Source: Hafnia alvei (GTDB lineage Bacteria > Pseudomonadota > Gammaproteobacteria > Enterobacterales > Enterobacteriaceae). Taken from it: a stretch of 64,000 bases of DNA. The stretch lies in NCBI RefSeq assembly GCF_900095695.1, contig NZ_FMIQ01000059.1:1-64000 (forward strand). Reading direction: 5' to 3'. The notes beneath the pieces were generated by a model. That model was not told the DNA's origin and did no database searches. It was given only the letters and a program-made list of their open reading frames with translations. Position numbers and translations under genes: made by a program. This document shows, in pieces, positions 1 to 9,080 of the stretch; the stretch's first letter is position 1, and every line of letters begins with the position of its first letter.

Positions 1-288
1 CGAAGACATAAACAAATAAAATCTTTTGAATTTGATTTTGACCTTCTCCGGCACGTTGTTTTTCAGCCGAATAGAGGAATGCAGGCTAGGATTCGCCGAC
101 AGGGACGTCGGCGAAAGAACGGAGGAGCCAGGATGGAGATTGCCGTTCGTTCCGTTAAAGCCGGAATGACGATATGAGGGAACCTGCGAAGCAGGCTGAA
201 GAACGGTGCCAAGCCGGGTTGTTAGGGGGCGGCGATTGGCCCCCTAACACGGACGCCCGCACGGTTTAAATGTGGAGTTCAGTGTTTT
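1..288. other. hairpin-rich non-coding stretch, possible dispersed repeat element
   Basis: No convincing reading frame is seen. The stretch carries three perfect inverted repeats. The first is ttcgccgac/gtcggcgaa at 92-115 with a 6-nt loop. The second is cctgc/gcagg at 183-195. The third is gttagggggc/gccccctaac at 221-248 with an 8-nt loop. None is followed by a T-run, so they do not look like ordinary terminators. The dense, GC-rich stems resemble the multi-copy structured elements found between genes in enterobacteria, but copy number cannot be judged from one window. It could also be the decayed end of a mobile element that continues to the left. Confidence 0.45.
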
Positions 289-368
289 AGGCGGACGTAA
301 TCTCACACAACCCCGACATACTCCCAATAGGCGGACGTAACCTCATACAATCCATACATGCTCACGCC
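289..368. repeat. imperfect 40-bp tandem direct repeat
   Basis: Two adjacent 40-bp units start with aggcggacgtaa (289 and 329) and continue as similar ctca-acaa-cc-acat-ctc blocks, differing at roughly eight positions. The second unit ends at the stop codon of the leftward yfeH gene. Function is unknown. It could be part of the structured element to its left or a pair of protein-binding sites. Confidence 0.6.
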
Positions 369-370
369 CC

Positions 371-1366
371 CTATTCCTCCACCCGCCCCTCAGCCACCTT
401 CTTCCCTCGATTCACATATCTTTGCGCCAAAACCGCACATACCATCAGCTGGATTTGGTGGAAAATCATCAATGGCAAAACCATCATACCCACCGCGGAG
501 GCTGGGAAAAGTACGTTTGCCATCGGGATCCCGTTCGCCAAGCTCTTTTTAGAGCCACAAAATACAATAGTGATTTCATCTGCGGTGTTAAACCCTAGCC
601 AACGAGCAGCAAAGGTGTTAATGACCAGCACAATCGCTAGCAGCACGGTGGAGAAGACAACGATAGACAGCAGCGACCAGACGTCAATCTGGTGCCAAAT
701 TCCTTCAATAACGGCTGCGCTGAATGCGGTATAGACCACTAACAAAATCGAAGATCGGTCAGTGATATTAATCAGCTTACGGTGACGTTCGACCCATTTG
801 GCAATGAGAGGACGAGATAAATGCCCCACCACAAACGGAACCATCAGCTGTAGGATAATTGCGCCAATTGCGTGCAGCGTATCGGTTTCACCACCCTGCG
901 TATGCATCAACAGTCCCACCAGCAGTGGCGAAAGGAACACGCCAAGAATGCTAGACGCCGATGCGCTACAAATTGCGGCGGCGACGTTTCCCCCCGCCAT
1001 TGAGGTATAAGCAATCGCCGACTGAACGGTTGCAGGCAATGCGCATAAATAAAGGAAACCAAGGTAGAGCGCAGGGCTCAAAAGATTAGGCACCACCACG
1101 TTGAGCGCTAACCCTAGTAGAGGGAAAAGCGCAAAGGTGCTGAGAAAGACGACTAAATGCAGCTTCCAATGACCCATGCCAGAAACAATGGCTTCACGTG
1201 AAAGTTTGGCGCCGTGCATAAAAAACAGCAACGCAATCGCCGCAGTGGTGAGATGTTCAAAGATCGTTTTGTAAATCCCTTCACAAGGGAATAACGACGC
1301 CAGAATCACCACGCAAATCAGAACCAGTAAAAACTTATCAATACGCAAACGTTGCAGCCAAGACAT
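371..1366 (-). CDS. yfeH: bile acid:sodium symporter family transporter YfeH
   Basis: 331-residue integral membrane protein with about ten hydrophobic segments, the usual layout of the SBF/BASS family of sodium-coupled transporters. Landmarks shared with E. coli YfeH (about 332 residues) are LTTAAIALLFFMHGAKLSRE near residue 40, SAIAYTSMAGGNVAAA near 115, FCGSKKSLANGIPMANVLFP near 270 and the final IFHQIQLMVCAVLAQRY. The substrate of YfeH is not established, so the family name only implies uptake of an organic anion with sodium. The start is the ATG at 1366, preceded by a purine-rich ggga. The gene stands alone, followed by the tandem repeat at the left end of the window. The unusually specific sequence match makes the orthology firm even though the function is open. 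Confidence 0.9.
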   Translation of the reverse strand: MSWLQRLRIDKFLLVLICVVILASLFPCEGIYKTIFEHLTTAAIALLFFMHGAKLSREAIVSGMGHWKLHLVVFLSTFALFPLLGLALNVVVPNLLSPALYLGFLYLCALPATVQSAIAYTSMAGGNVAAAICSASASSILGVFLSPLLVGLLMHTQGGETDTLHAIGAIILQLMVPFVVGHLSRPLIAKWVERHRKLINITDRSSILLVVYTAFSAAVIEGIWHQIDVWSLLSIVVFSTVLLAIVLVINTFAARWLGFNTADEITIVFCGSKKSLANGIPMANVLFPASAVGMMVLPLMIFHQIQLMVCAVLAQRYVNRGKKVAEGRVEE

Positions 1367-1538
1367 AACTCAACATCCCTTACCAAAAATGTGCATGTAC
1401 ATAAGGTTTAATGAAAAAACAAAGCCTTCTTTCTATGATTCAATGAATATACGAAAGAAGGCTAATCTGAGACTACTCGCTATTACATCAACAAAAGGTA
1501 TCAGCAAGCTGTATCAACGTAGAGATAACAGCACCACA

Positions 1539-2582
1539 CTAAGCAGGTATCGGCAACGCTCTTTGCTGTAACGAAGACTCTTGCCCCAATTCCAGCAGCT
1601 CCATTACGGTTATCGCCTCGCAAGCTGGTACGGGATTATCACCGTCACCGTTAATCGCATCACGAATACCGGCATAATACGCCGGATAGTTGCCCGGAAT
1701 AGTCAGCAACGACTGCTCTGCCATAATGTCGTCTTGCACCAGCGTTAACACGCCATCACGCATGTCATAACCCCAATCCGTCTGCGGTGGGCGCTCACCG
1801 GCCTTCAAGCGATCCTCTTGTGGATCTAATCCATGTTTGATGTAGCTGCCTTTCGTGCCATGAACCACATAACGCGGCGTTTCAGCGGCCGTAACCATGC
1901 TGCCGTGCAAAATGACGCGCTTATCGGAGTAATACAAAATGGCGTGAAAATAGTCTGTGGTTTGCGAGTTTGGCCGCATCGCTGCCAGATCCGCCAACAG
2001 TCTTTGAGGTTTGCCAAACAGCTGCAAGGCTTGATCGAGCAAATGTGAGCCCAGATCAAACCAGATCCCACTGCCCGCGCCTACTTTTTCGCGCCAGCGG
2101 TCACGGACCTCCAGACGAAAACGATCGTAGTGTGATTCAAACTGCACCACATCACCCAGTGCGCCTTCCGCCAGTAGGTTTTTCACCGTAAGAAAATCAC
2201 TGTCCCAGCGGCGGTTATGAAACACCGACAGCAGCCGCTTTTGCTGCTTAGCCAGCATATCTAACTCGCGTGCTTCCTGTAGATTTACCGTGAAAGGCTT
2301 ATCCACCACCACATGTTTACCCGCCAGCAACGCCTGTTTCGCTAAAGGGTAATGCGTAATGTTAGGCGTTGGGATAACCACCATATCAATATTAGGATCG
2401 GTGAAAAGCTGCCCCGGTTCGCCAACCACCGTCATTCCTGGCCAATCAGCGCGTACTTTCTCAGCATCGCTGCTTGAAACCGCCGCTAATGTTAGACCCG
2501 GCGTACCAGCAATCAACGGTGCATGGAACGTTTTACCCGCAAAGCCATAACCGATAAGCCCAACACGAATTGAATCCGCCAT
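1539..2582 (-). CDS. ydgJ: Gfo/Idh/MocA-family NAD(P)-dependent oxidoreductase YdgJ
   Basis: 347 residues from the ATG at 2582, chosen over an upstream in-frame ATG (2609) because gagg lies six bases before it and the protein then begins MADSIRVGLIGYGFAGKTFH, as in E. coli YdgJ. The N-terminal Rossmann fold shows GLIGYGFAGKTFHAP near residue 8. VVVDKPFTV near 90 is the family EKP-type motif (here DKP), where the lysine takes part in catalysis. The C-terminal half is the alpha/beta substrate domain with GSGIWFDLGSHLLDQAL. The physiological substrate is unknown; a sugar or polyol is expected from the family. In E. coli ydgJ sits next to cnu and the rsx operon. Here the arabinose genes lie between them, so the E. 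coli order is interrupted at this point. Confidence 0.93.
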   Translation of the reverse strand: MADSIRVGLIGYGFAGKTFHAPLIAGTPGLTLAAVSSSDAEKVRADWPGMTVVGEPGQLFTDPNIDMVVIPTPNITHYPLAKQALLAGKHVVVDKPFTVNLQEARELDMLAKQQKRLLSVFHNRRWDSDFLTVKNLLAEGALGDVVQFESHYDRFRLEVRDRWREKVGAGSGIWFDLGSHLLDQALQLFGKPQRLLADLAAMRPNSQTTDYFHAILYYSDKRVILHGSMVTAAETPRYVVHGTKGSYIKHGLDPQEDRLKAGERPPQTDWGYDMRDGVLTLVQDDIMAEQSLLTIPGNYPAYYAGIRDAINGDGDNPVPACEAITVMELLELGQESSLQQRALPIPA

Positions 2583-2858
2583 ACAAAACCTCGCTGCCCT
2601 AGCAATCAAAAAAGTAAGAGATGACCTTAGATCATCTTTTCAACTTATACATTGTTATCGAAATATTAAGATAGTGCTATTTGATAGCCTGTTTTAGGAC
2701 GAGGAGCAAGGGGACTCCGTGCGATCTCGATTAGACGGGTAATTATTAGACAAGATCTCAACGCTGCAAGCGCCGCCTTGGCAGCACTCGCATCGAGAGC
2801 AAAATCATTGGTTCAATCTTTGGAGATTGTAGTTTGATGTGTGAAAGTCAGACAGAGG

Positions 2859-3908
2859 CTAACGTAGGGCTTGATTAACCATTTGAGTCACTTTCTGCAG
2901 CGTAGCTCCGGCGTTTTGAACCCCCGATTTTTCCTGCTCCTTCACCCAACTCTCCTGCACGTCCTGATACCGAGAGAGCGTTTTCCACTGCTGCAGTTCT
3001 TTGGCCTGAAGAATGCTCACGTTAGCCCCGGTTTTGCGCATCTCAGCAATCTGTGTGTCAAAAGCCTTATTCATAACTGAACCTTGCTTTTTATAGGCTA
3101 TCTCTGCTGCGCGTTGGATCGCATCCTGATCTTGCTTCTCAAGCTCATTCCATGTGTCTTTATTTATGACTAACAGATAGATATGCCCTAACCATAGGTT
3201 TTTCGCTATCAGTATATTGGGCGCTGTTATGTGTGCATCAATCTCATAGCCACTGTCAACGTTAACCATGATGCCATCCAGCGCTCCGGATCGCAGCGCG
3301 TTACGCGTCTCATCTCCCCACGGCATTGTCACAGCCTTAGCACCTGCATGTGTTAAAAAAGCCTGATGCCAAAAACTGGCTGAGCGCCACGTTTCTCCTT
3401 TTACTTCCGTCAACGATGTCAATGGATGAGTGCTAAAGAAAGCAACCGGATAACCCGTGGCGAAATACAGATTTACCACGTTTTTTTGCTCGAGTTCTGC
3501 AGGGAAAGCGGGGACTTCAGCGTAGATATGACGGAAAAAACTAACTTGCCGATCGGCCGAAGGCCCAACGGGGAAACTTTTGAAAATCTGATGTAAAGGT
3601 AGCTGCTTCGCGGTGTATTCAGGCACGACGATGGCCATATCCGCACGCTTTCCCTGACCAACCAACGCCAGAGCCCCATAACCAGCAGCAAGTTCACCGC
3701 CCCAATGAGGCTCTATTTTCAAACGACCATGAGATTCTTTTTCAATGGCAGAGAAAAATACATCATTAATAAATTCGGTTCGCGTTCCACCCAACGCTTC
3801 GTGATCGCTGTATTTTAAGGTTTTCACTGCAAATGCCGTGCTTGGTAGCAGTGCGCCAGCGAGAACAACTGCCAGAAGTTTCTTAGCCAATTCCATTTGA
3901 TATCTCAT
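2859..3908 (-). CDS. TRAP-type transporter substrate-binding protein (DctP family), orphan
   Basis: 349 residues with a signal peptide ending near LLPSTAFA (residue 27), followed by a DctP-like periplasmic binding domain. Family hallmarks are an early KYSDHEALGG segment, HWGGELAAGYGALALVGQGK near 68, and MPWGDETRNALRSGALDGIM near 195, which corresponds to the region that normally contacts the ligand carboxylate. TRAP binding proteins work with a DctQ/DctM membrane pair. Neither gene is present here, so this protein either uses a remote permease or has another sensing role. The start is the ATG at 3908 with ggag five bases upstream. It lies 47 bp downstream of araC on the same strand, which may be coincidence or may mean joint transcription. 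The ligand cannot be read from the sequence. Confidence 0.82.
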   Translation of the reverse strand: MRYQMELAKKLLAVVLAGALLPSTAFAVKTLKYSDHEALGGTRTEFINDVFFSAIEKESHGRLKIEPHWGGELAAGYGALALVGQGKRADMAIVVPEYTAKQLPLHQIFKSFPVGPSADRQVSFFRHIYAEVPAFPAELEQKNVVNLYFATGYPVAFFSTHPLTSLTEVKGETWRSASFWHQAFLTHAGAKAVTMPWGDETRNALRSGALDGIMVNVDSGYEIDAHITAPNILIAKNLWLGHIYLLVINKDTWNELEKQDQDAIQRAAEIAYKKQGSVMNKAFDTQIAEMRKTGANVSILQAKELQQWKTLSRYQDVQESWVKEQEKSGVQNAGATLQKVTQMVNQALR

Positions 3909-3955
3909 CTCCTATGATAAAAAACCCTTGATAAAAAAGTGACACCGTCACCAAT

Positions 3956-4897
3956 CTACACTCTCAGCAAAGTACTCTGTCTTTCGCTCTGGCGGCGCTC
4001 TCCTGCGCTCATCGATGAGGAATCATTGACTTCATGATTACGACGACGGTAATCGCTCGGGCTAACGCCAACACGCTTGCGGAAAACGCGTGAAAAATAG
4101 AGCTGATCGTCGTAGCCCACCACGCGGCCAATTGTCGCAATAGGTTCTTGAGTCGTTTGCAGCAGCAGTTTAGCGCGAATAACCCGCTGATCTTCACGCC
4201 AACGCAGAATATTCACCCCCACCTGTTCACGGAAAAGATGAGCGAGGCGCGACGGTGATAAGCAAACGTGTTTCGCCACATCTTCGATACGCAGCTCATC
4301 GGCCAAATTACCGGTAATAAACTGGCAGGCTTCAATAATGCGTGCATCCATAATACGCTGTGGTGCCTGTGGGTCTTCTTCCATCGCGCGCAGCAACAAA
4401 CGCTCAAGCAGGTTCATTGCCAGCTCTTCCGCAAAGCGGCGCCCGGATTTGTGTGTTTGTTCAATATTGGCAAATAGGCGATCAAACTCCAGTAGCGTAT
4501 TTTCAGGCAATACCATGTGCCCCACGCCATTAACCTGACTATGCCACTCTAACCAATCAGCCCAGTAGGCGCGTGGACGAAAATAGACCCACCGGTGATA
4601 CCAACAATCGCTTTCCGATGAGCGCCCATAAAAGTGGCTGGCTTTCGGTGGAAATAACAGCAACTCTCCCGGTTTGCTGTATAAAGTTTCTTCTCCCTCT
4701 TTGCCGCTAAAAATGCGGCCTTCACCTTTGATCGTCAAATTGAGGATATAGCCTTTCATGCCCTCAGGGCGATCAATAAAGAAGTCTAATGGGCCCTCGG
4801 CAATAATCGGCGTTAATCCTGCGACCAAATAAGCGTTAAAACTGTATCCCGGTAATAAAGGATTTGGTTGTGGGTCCTGCATTAAACGTTGATACAT
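3956..4897 (-). CDS. araC: arabinose operon transcription regulator AraC
   Basis: Dual activator/repressor of the arabinose genes, binding L-arabinose. The N-terminal cupin domain carries [19 protein letters not shown] near residue 15 and [20 protein letters not shown], matching the arabinose pocket and arm of E. coli AraC (about 292 residues; here 313). The C-terminal double helix-turn-helix includes [18 protein letters not shown] and [21 protein letters not shown] chose the ATG at 4897 because a strong gggaggga lies just before it. An in-frame ATG at 4909 would add four residues. The C-terminal tail after the DNA-binding domain is serine/arginine-rich and about 20 residues longer than I expect. 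Unlike in E. coli, araC is not beside araB. It follows araH on the same strand with a 176-bp gap, so it probably has its own promoter. Confidence 0.95.
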   Translation of the reverse strand: MYQRLMQDPQPNPLLPGYSFNAYLVAGLTPIIAEGPLDFFIDRPEGMKGYILNLTIKGEGRIFSGKEGEETLYSKPGELLLFPPKASHFYGRSSESDCWYHRWVYFRPRAYWADWLEWHSQVNGVGHMVLPENTLLEFDRLFANIEQTHKSGRRFAEELAMNLLERLLLRAMEEDPQAPQRIMDARIIEACQFITGNLADELRIEDVAKHVCLSPSRLAHLFREQVGVNILRWREDQRVIRAKLLLQTTQEPIATIGRVVGYDDQLYFSRVFRKRVGVSPSDYRRRNHEVNDSSSMSAGERRQSERQSTLLRV

Positions 4898-5073
4898 CGT
4901 CCCTCCCATCCATTAGTAAACCACCTAACCAGTTTACAGAGCAGCGAAAACGCTGCTCATAATTGCTGTAAAAATGTGAAGCAGATAAATAATTATCTAT
5001 AATTTATACTTAACAATCAGGACTCATCCTATTTCAGCTCACGTTTTAGCCATAATTTTGTTCCCTCACGGGA

Positions 5074-6069
5074 TTAGGCGAGCGTTTTCTTGGCGAGCTG
5101 TTTGTAGCGGTCAAAAATGACCGCTGCCAACAAGATAACCCCCCGCACCACGTACTGAGAGAATGGTGAAATATTCAGCAAATTCATCGCGTTTTCCACC
5201 GTTCCTAGAATCAGCACACCCGCGATGACATAAGATATCTTGCCAATTCCGCCTTTAAGCGATACGCCACCCAGCACGCAGGCCGAGATCACGATCAGCT
5301 CGTAGCCTATTGAGGTCATTGGCTGGCCGCTGGTCATACGTGACGCTAAAATGATCCCTGCCGCCGCCGATACCAACCCCGACAACACAAAGATAATAAT
5401 TTTGGTGCGTACCACCGGAACCCCAGCCAAACGCGCGGCTTCTTCGTTACCGCCAATCGCTAAGGTATTTCGCCCAAAAGTGGTTTTATTTAGCAAGAAA
5501 CCAAACAAAATAAAGCAGATAACGGTGATCCAAATCGGTGCCGGAAGCCCTAGCCAGTTGGCATAGCCCAATGCAAAAAAACGTTCGTCTTCGATACCGA
5601 CCGCTTTGCCATCAGAAATAATGTAGGCCAAACCGCGTACAATCTGCATCGTGGCTAACGTGGTAATCAGCGCGTTGATCTTTAAACGAGCAATCACAAA
5701 ACCGTTAACCAAGCCACACACGGCGCCCAGCAATAAACCAGCAAAGATGCCGATCCACAGGCTTTCAGTCATGTTAATGACAACAGCAGCAGTAACTCCC
5801 GCACAGGCAATAACCGAAGCAACTGACAGGTCAAAGTCACCTGATGCTAAGCAAAACAGCATCCCGCAGGCCACCATGCCCGACATTGAGATGGCTAGCC
5901 CAAGCCCCTTCATATTGATAAACGAGCCAAAATTAGGCACAAAAATCAAACAGGCGATAAACAGCGCGGCAAACACCACTAGCATGCCGTAACTATCCCA
6001 AATGCGGCTGAGGTTAAGCCCTCTTTTTCCTGATTTAACCGTCGCCGGCGTTGACGTGACACTCGACAT
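5074..6069 (-). CDS. araH: L-arabinose ABC transporter permease AraH
   Basis: 331-residue inner-membrane permease of the high-affinity arabinose importer AraFGH (BPD_transp_2 family). The start at 6069 gives MSSVTSTPATVKSGKRGLNL. It is supported by aggag seven bases upstream and by the match to E. coli AraH; the longer open frame reaching 6261 only overlaps araG. About ten hydrophobic segments are present, with the conserved GDFDLSVASVIACAGV near residue 80 and EEAARLAGVPVVRTKI near 205, the cytoplasmic loop that contacts the ATPase. It is the last gene of the leftward araFGH operon, 19 bp after araG. Confidence 0.95.
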   Translation of the reverse strand: MSSVTSTPATVKSGKRGLNLSRIWDSYGMLVVFAALFIACLIFVPNFGSFINMKGLGLAISMSGMVACGMLFCLASGDFDLSVASVIACAGVTAAVVINMTESLWIGIFAGLLLGAVCGLVNGFVIARLKINALITTLATMQIVRGLAYIISDGKAVGIEDERFFALGYANWLGLPAPIWITVICFILFGFLLNKTTFGRNTLAIGGNEEAARLAGVPVVRTKIIIFVLSGLVSAAAGIILASRMTSGQPMTSIGYELIVISACVLGGVSLKGGIGKISYVIAGVLILGTVENAMNLLNISPFSQYVVRGVILLAAVIFDRYKQLAKKTLA

Positions 6070-6088
6070 AATTCTGCTCCTAGACTTT

Positions 6089-7609
6089 TCAGGCCGCATG
6101 AGAGGAAGTGGAGATACCGGGCATGGCGAGGGCCAACGCTTTGGCCTCGCTGGCGTTTTCACGCAGCAGCTCGCCAGAAACCGCGCCCTCACGCATAACA
6201 ACAATGCGATCAGCAAGGCCGAGCACTTCAGGCAAATCACTCGAAGCAAACAACACGGCAATACCCTGCTCAGCCAGTTGGTAGATCACATGATAGATTT
6301 CGTGTTTAGCACCGACATCAATGCCGCGCGTTGGCTCGTCCAGTAAAATGACCTTCATATCTTCAGACAGCCAACGTCCCAAAATGGCTTTCTGCTGGTT
6401 GCCACCGGAGAGATTCATAATCAGTTGTTCTGGGCTTGGGGTTTTGATGTTTAGCGCACTGATACGCCGATCCGCATTCTTGACTTCCCACTGATGATTT
6501 ATCAGGCAACCGGCGGTTAACGTATTGCGGCGTGCGCTGATGTTAATATTCTCTCGCACCGAGTGAACGGGAATAATGCCGTCTGCTTTGCGATCCTCGG
6601 GGCATAGCATCATGCCTTGGCGTATCGAATCTATCGGGCTGCGCACCTGCATATCACGCCCGTCCAACAGCACTTTTCCCTGTGTAATTTTGGTGCCACC
6701 AAACAGCGCTTTCATCAGTTCGCTGCGACCGGCACCCACTAACCCAAAGAGCCCAACAATTTCGCCTTGTTTCACCTGTAACGAAACAGGCTGCTTCACG
6801 CCCGGAGCCAATACCTGTTCAACCGCCAGACGAACCGGCCCATGTTCACGCGGCTGATAGCCATAGACATCACCCAAGTCGCGCCCCACCATGGCCTGAA
6901 CTAGGGTCTCGTGATTGACCTGCTGCATATCGTCAAACGTTTTTACGTACTTGCCGTCTTTAAACACCGTAATGGCATCGCTCAATGCGAAGATCTCTTC
7001 CATACGATGCGACACATAGATAATGACGCGCCCTTCCGCGCGAAGTTCGCGGATTACTCGAAACAGCTGCTCGATTTCCCGCGACGACAGCGAACTGGTC
7101 GGCTCATCAAAAGCAATCACCTTGGCATTTCGTGCCAGCGCCTTAGCGATTTCAACCATCTGCCACTGGCCGATGGAGAGATATTTCAGCGGCGTTTGTG
7201 GATCAATATCCAAACCTAAGTGTTCAAGCTGTAATCGACTCTCATAATTGAGCAGAGAATTATTCACAAAGCCTTTTTTGGCCGGTAACTGGCCCAGATA
7301 AATGTTTTCAGCCACCGTCATCTCAGGCACCAAATGCAGCTCTTGATAAATAATGGCCACACCAGCATCCAGCGCATCGGTCGTTTTATTGAATTGAACC
7401 GGCTCACCTTTAAGCAAAATTTCACCCTGCGTCGGCGTATAGCTGCCGCTGAGAATTTTCAGCAACGTCGATTTGCCCGCGCCGTTTTCGCCCATCAGGG
7501 CATGGATTTGACCCGCTTGGCAGCGAAAACTGATGTCATCCAGCGCCTTCACCCCGGGAAATGTTTTCCCGATATGGCGGAATTCCAAATAGGGTACGTT
7601 GGAGGTCAT
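6089..7609 (-). CDS. araG: L-arabinose ABC transporter ATP-binding protein AraG
   Basis: 506-residue ATPase with two ABC domains in tandem, as usual for sugar importers of this class (E. coli AraG about 504). The first domain has Walker [10 protein letters not shown] near residue 38, signature [17 protein letters not shown] near 140 and Walker [13 protein letters not shown] near 165. The second domain has the weak Walker [11 protein letters not shown] and the intact signature [16 protein letters not shown], followed by [14 protein letters not shown]. This asymmetry is typical of the family. The start at 7609 has aaggag about seven bases upstream; the open frame reaching 7669 lacks homology. 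It lies between araF and araH, and a hairpin in the araF-araG gap probably lowers its expression relative to araF. Confidence 0.96.
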   Translation of the reverse strand: MTSNVPYLEFRHIGKTFPGVKALDDISFRCQAGQIHALMGENGAGKSTLLKILSGSYTPTQGEILLKGEPVQFNKTTDALDAGVAIIYQELHLVPEMTVAENIYLGQLPAKKGFVNNSLLNYESRLQLEHLGLDIDPQTPLKYLSIGQWQMVEIAKALARNAKVIAFDEPTSSLSSREIEQLFRVIRELRAEGRVIIYVSHRMEEIFALSDAITVFKDGKYVKTFDDMQQVNHETLVQAMVGRDLGDVYGYQPREHGPVRLAVEQVLAPGVKQPVSLQVKQGEIVGLFGLVGAGRSELMKALFGGTKITQGKVLLDGRDMQVRSPIDSIRQGMMLCPEDRKADGIIPVHSVRENINISARRNTLTAGCLINHQWEVKNADRRISALNIKTPSPEQLIMNLSGGNQQKAILGRWLSEDMKVILLDEPTRGIDVGAKHEIYHVIYQLAEQGIAVLFASSDLPEVLGLADRIVVMREGAVSGELLRENASEAKALALAMPGISTSSHAA

Positions 7610-7653
7610 AAACTCTCTCCTTACCAGCCTGCGGCTAAAGTCGTGAATTGATA

Positions 7654-7679
7654 GGATCTCGCCACTCAATGCGAGATCC
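7654..7679 (-). other. intercistronic stem-loop between araF and araG
   Basis: Perfect 9-bp inverted repeat ggatctcgc/gcgagatcc with an 8-nt loop, lying between the araF stop and the araG start. There is no long T-run. In binding-protein-dependent operons such hairpins commonly protect the upstream binding-protein mRNA from 3' decay, so that it is made in excess over the ATPase and permease. That role is inferred from position. Confidence 0.7.
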
Positions 7680-7702
7680 GTTTCTCATTTAAACGAAGGC
7701 GG

Positions 7703-8683
7703 CTATAACCCTTTCTTTTTCAACTCTTCTTTAAAATTGTCACGCGTAATCAGCACCACATCTGTCACCGCCGTGAACTTGGCGGGCTCAACGTCTTTCG
7801 TCACCCAATCATTCAGCATCTGGATGCTTTTGTAGCCGTGGATATCGGGGCTTGGTAATAGAGAACCGTAGAAGCCCGTTGGGTTAGCTTTTGAAAGTTC
7901 GCTAACCGCATCCACGCCGTTGATACCAATACCAATCACGTTATCGGCTTTAAACCCTTGGCCTTCCGTTGCGCGCACGCCGCCAAGCACGGTGTTGTCA
8001 TTCATGCCCACGATCAGCCAGTTTTTAACTTTCGGATACTGCACTAACATGGAGTTAGCCGCGTCAAACGCGCCGGGAATATCATTCGACTTGGTCGGTA
8101 CTTTGTAGATTTGCTTTTCTGGGAAACCGGCTGCTTTTAAGGCATCCATTGAGCCAGTGGTACGGCGGCGCGCGGTATCCAGTTCATCCGCGGTAATCGC
8201 CATCACCCCAGTTTCGTCCACTTTCCAGCCGCGCTTGTTCATCTCTTTCCACAGCTCTTGCCCTTGGCGCGCGCCAATTTCACTGGCCGCCATCATCACC
8301 AATGGCACATTTTCCATCGGTTTACCTTTGGCATTGACAAACTGATCGTCGACCGCGATGACTTTTAAATCGTAGCTACGCGCCTTGGCGATAATCGCAG
8401 GGCCAAGTTTTGGGTCCGGCGTACAAATAACAAAACCTTTGGCGCCGCTTGCGGCAAGGCTATCAATGGCATTTAACGTTTTCTCGCCGTCAGGAACGGC
8501 AATTTTAATCACGTCGAATCCCAAATCTTTTCCAGCTTTATCGGCAAATGCCCATTCAGTTTGGAACCAAGGTTCTTCCGGTTGCTTAACCAAAAAACCG
8601 AGTTTCATGTTCTCGGCCATAGCCGATTGTGACATAACAGCAGCCAGTCCAATGGCAGCCAAAGCCTTAGTGAATTTATGCAT
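7703..8683 (-). CDS. araF: L-arabinose-binding periplasmic protein AraF
   Basis: 326-residue periplasmic sugar-binding protein (E. coli AraF about 329), first gene of the leftward araFGH operon. A signal peptide MHKFTKALAAIGLAAVMSQS is cleaved near AMA|EN. The mature protein begins NMKLGFLVKQPEEPWFQTEW, the first strand and ligand loop of the arabinose-binding protein. Other landmarks are FVICTPDPKLGPAIIAKA, TARRRTTGSMDALKAAGFP and GMNDNTVLGGVRATEGQGF, which carry the arginine and asparagine residues that hydrogen-bond the sugar in the E. coli structure. It is transcribed divergently from araB across a 397-bp gap with AraC and CRP sites. Confidence 0.96.
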   Translation of the reverse strand: MHKFTKALAAIGLAAVMSQSAMAENMKLGFLVKQPEEPWFQTEWAFADKAGKDLGFDVIKIAVPDGEKTLNAIDSLAASGAKGFVICTPDPKLGPAIIAKARSYDLKVIAVDDQFVNAKGKPMENVPLVMMAASEIGARQGQELWKEMNKRGWKVDETGVMAITADELDTARRRTTGSMDALKAAGFPEKQIYKVPTKSNDIPGAFDAANSMLVQYPKVKNWLIVGMNDNTVLGGVRATEGQGFKADNVIGIGINGVDAVSELSKANPTGFYGSLLPSPDIHGYKSIQMLNDWVTKDVEPAKFTAVTDVVLITRDNFKEELKKKGL

Positions 8684-8947
8684 ATTTCTAACTCTCCAAT
8701 TTCGTCATTCTTATGTAGCAGATTTGTCATACAGACCATGCTGTTTAACAACACAAAGCTAGGTGTACGAATTTAGGGGGTTTAGCGCAGTAGATGCCAA
8801 ATGATGGGATATCACACTGCAATGTAAGGTCGTTGTATAAGACGGGCTAAGTTTTAGCGGCTAATTAAAGAACAAATAGAGAGCAAAATCACACCAGAAA
8901 AATACAGCCATTATGTGCATATATTTAGCAATTCAATAACAATCCAA

Positions 8948-8969
8948 ACTTTTGATACTGCTCACACAA
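8948..8969 (+). promoter_or_regulatory. CRP-binding site for araBA
   Basis: tttga-tactgc-tcaca at 8951-8966 matches the TGTGA-N6-TCACA consensus at nine of ten core positions. Its centre is about 21 bp before the first AraC half-site, close to the spacing in the E. coli araBAD promoter. This supports glucose repression of the operon. Confidence 0.75.
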
Positions 8970-8979
8970 ATGCATGCCA

Positions 8980-9017
8980 TAGCTGAAAAATACATACTTG
9001 CAGCTAAGCCTTCCTCA
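8980..9017 (+). promoter_or_regulatory. araI1-araI2-like tandem AraC operator
   Basis: Two 17-bp direct half-sites begin at 8980 (tagctgaaaaatacata) and 9001 (cagctaagccttcctca). They are exactly 21 bp apart, the repeat spacing AraC requires to activate transcription. The first keeps the tagc and atncata ends of araI1; the second matches the E. coli araI2 half-site at about 11 of 17 positions. A weak -35 (ctcaca, 9014-9019) overlaps the end of the second site and tatgtt at 9039 may be the -10. Confidence 0.75.
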
Positions 9018-9080
9018 CACTAAAGGGGCTCTATTTCCTATGTTAGTTAGCAGTGAAATCTATATAACAGGAGATAGGGA

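Larger units (their letters stand above)
8684..9080. promoter_or_regulatory. divergent araF/araB control region
   Basis: 397 bp between the divergent starts of araF and araB, with no gene. The half nearest araB holds a CRP site and two AraC half-sites 21 bp apart (separate entries), arranged as in the E. coli araBAD promoter. A weaker candidate AraC half-site beginning tagca is at 8926. The araF-proximal half must contain the araFGH promoter, but I could not identify its elements with confidence; the sequence accatgct near 8738 is only a partial AraC-site match. Confidence 0.75.

Noticed and set aside
289-368. CRISPR array
   Set aside because: Only two imperfect units with no spacers between them and no cas genes in the window.
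1389-1571. 60-codon frame between yfeH and ydgJ on the plus strand
   Set aside because: No ribosome site, no protein-like pattern, and it overlaps the 3' end of ydgJ on the other strand.
6082-6261. N-terminal extension of the araH frame
   Set aside because: It lies inside araG in another frame and has no homology to AraH; the ATG at 6069 has a good ribosome site.
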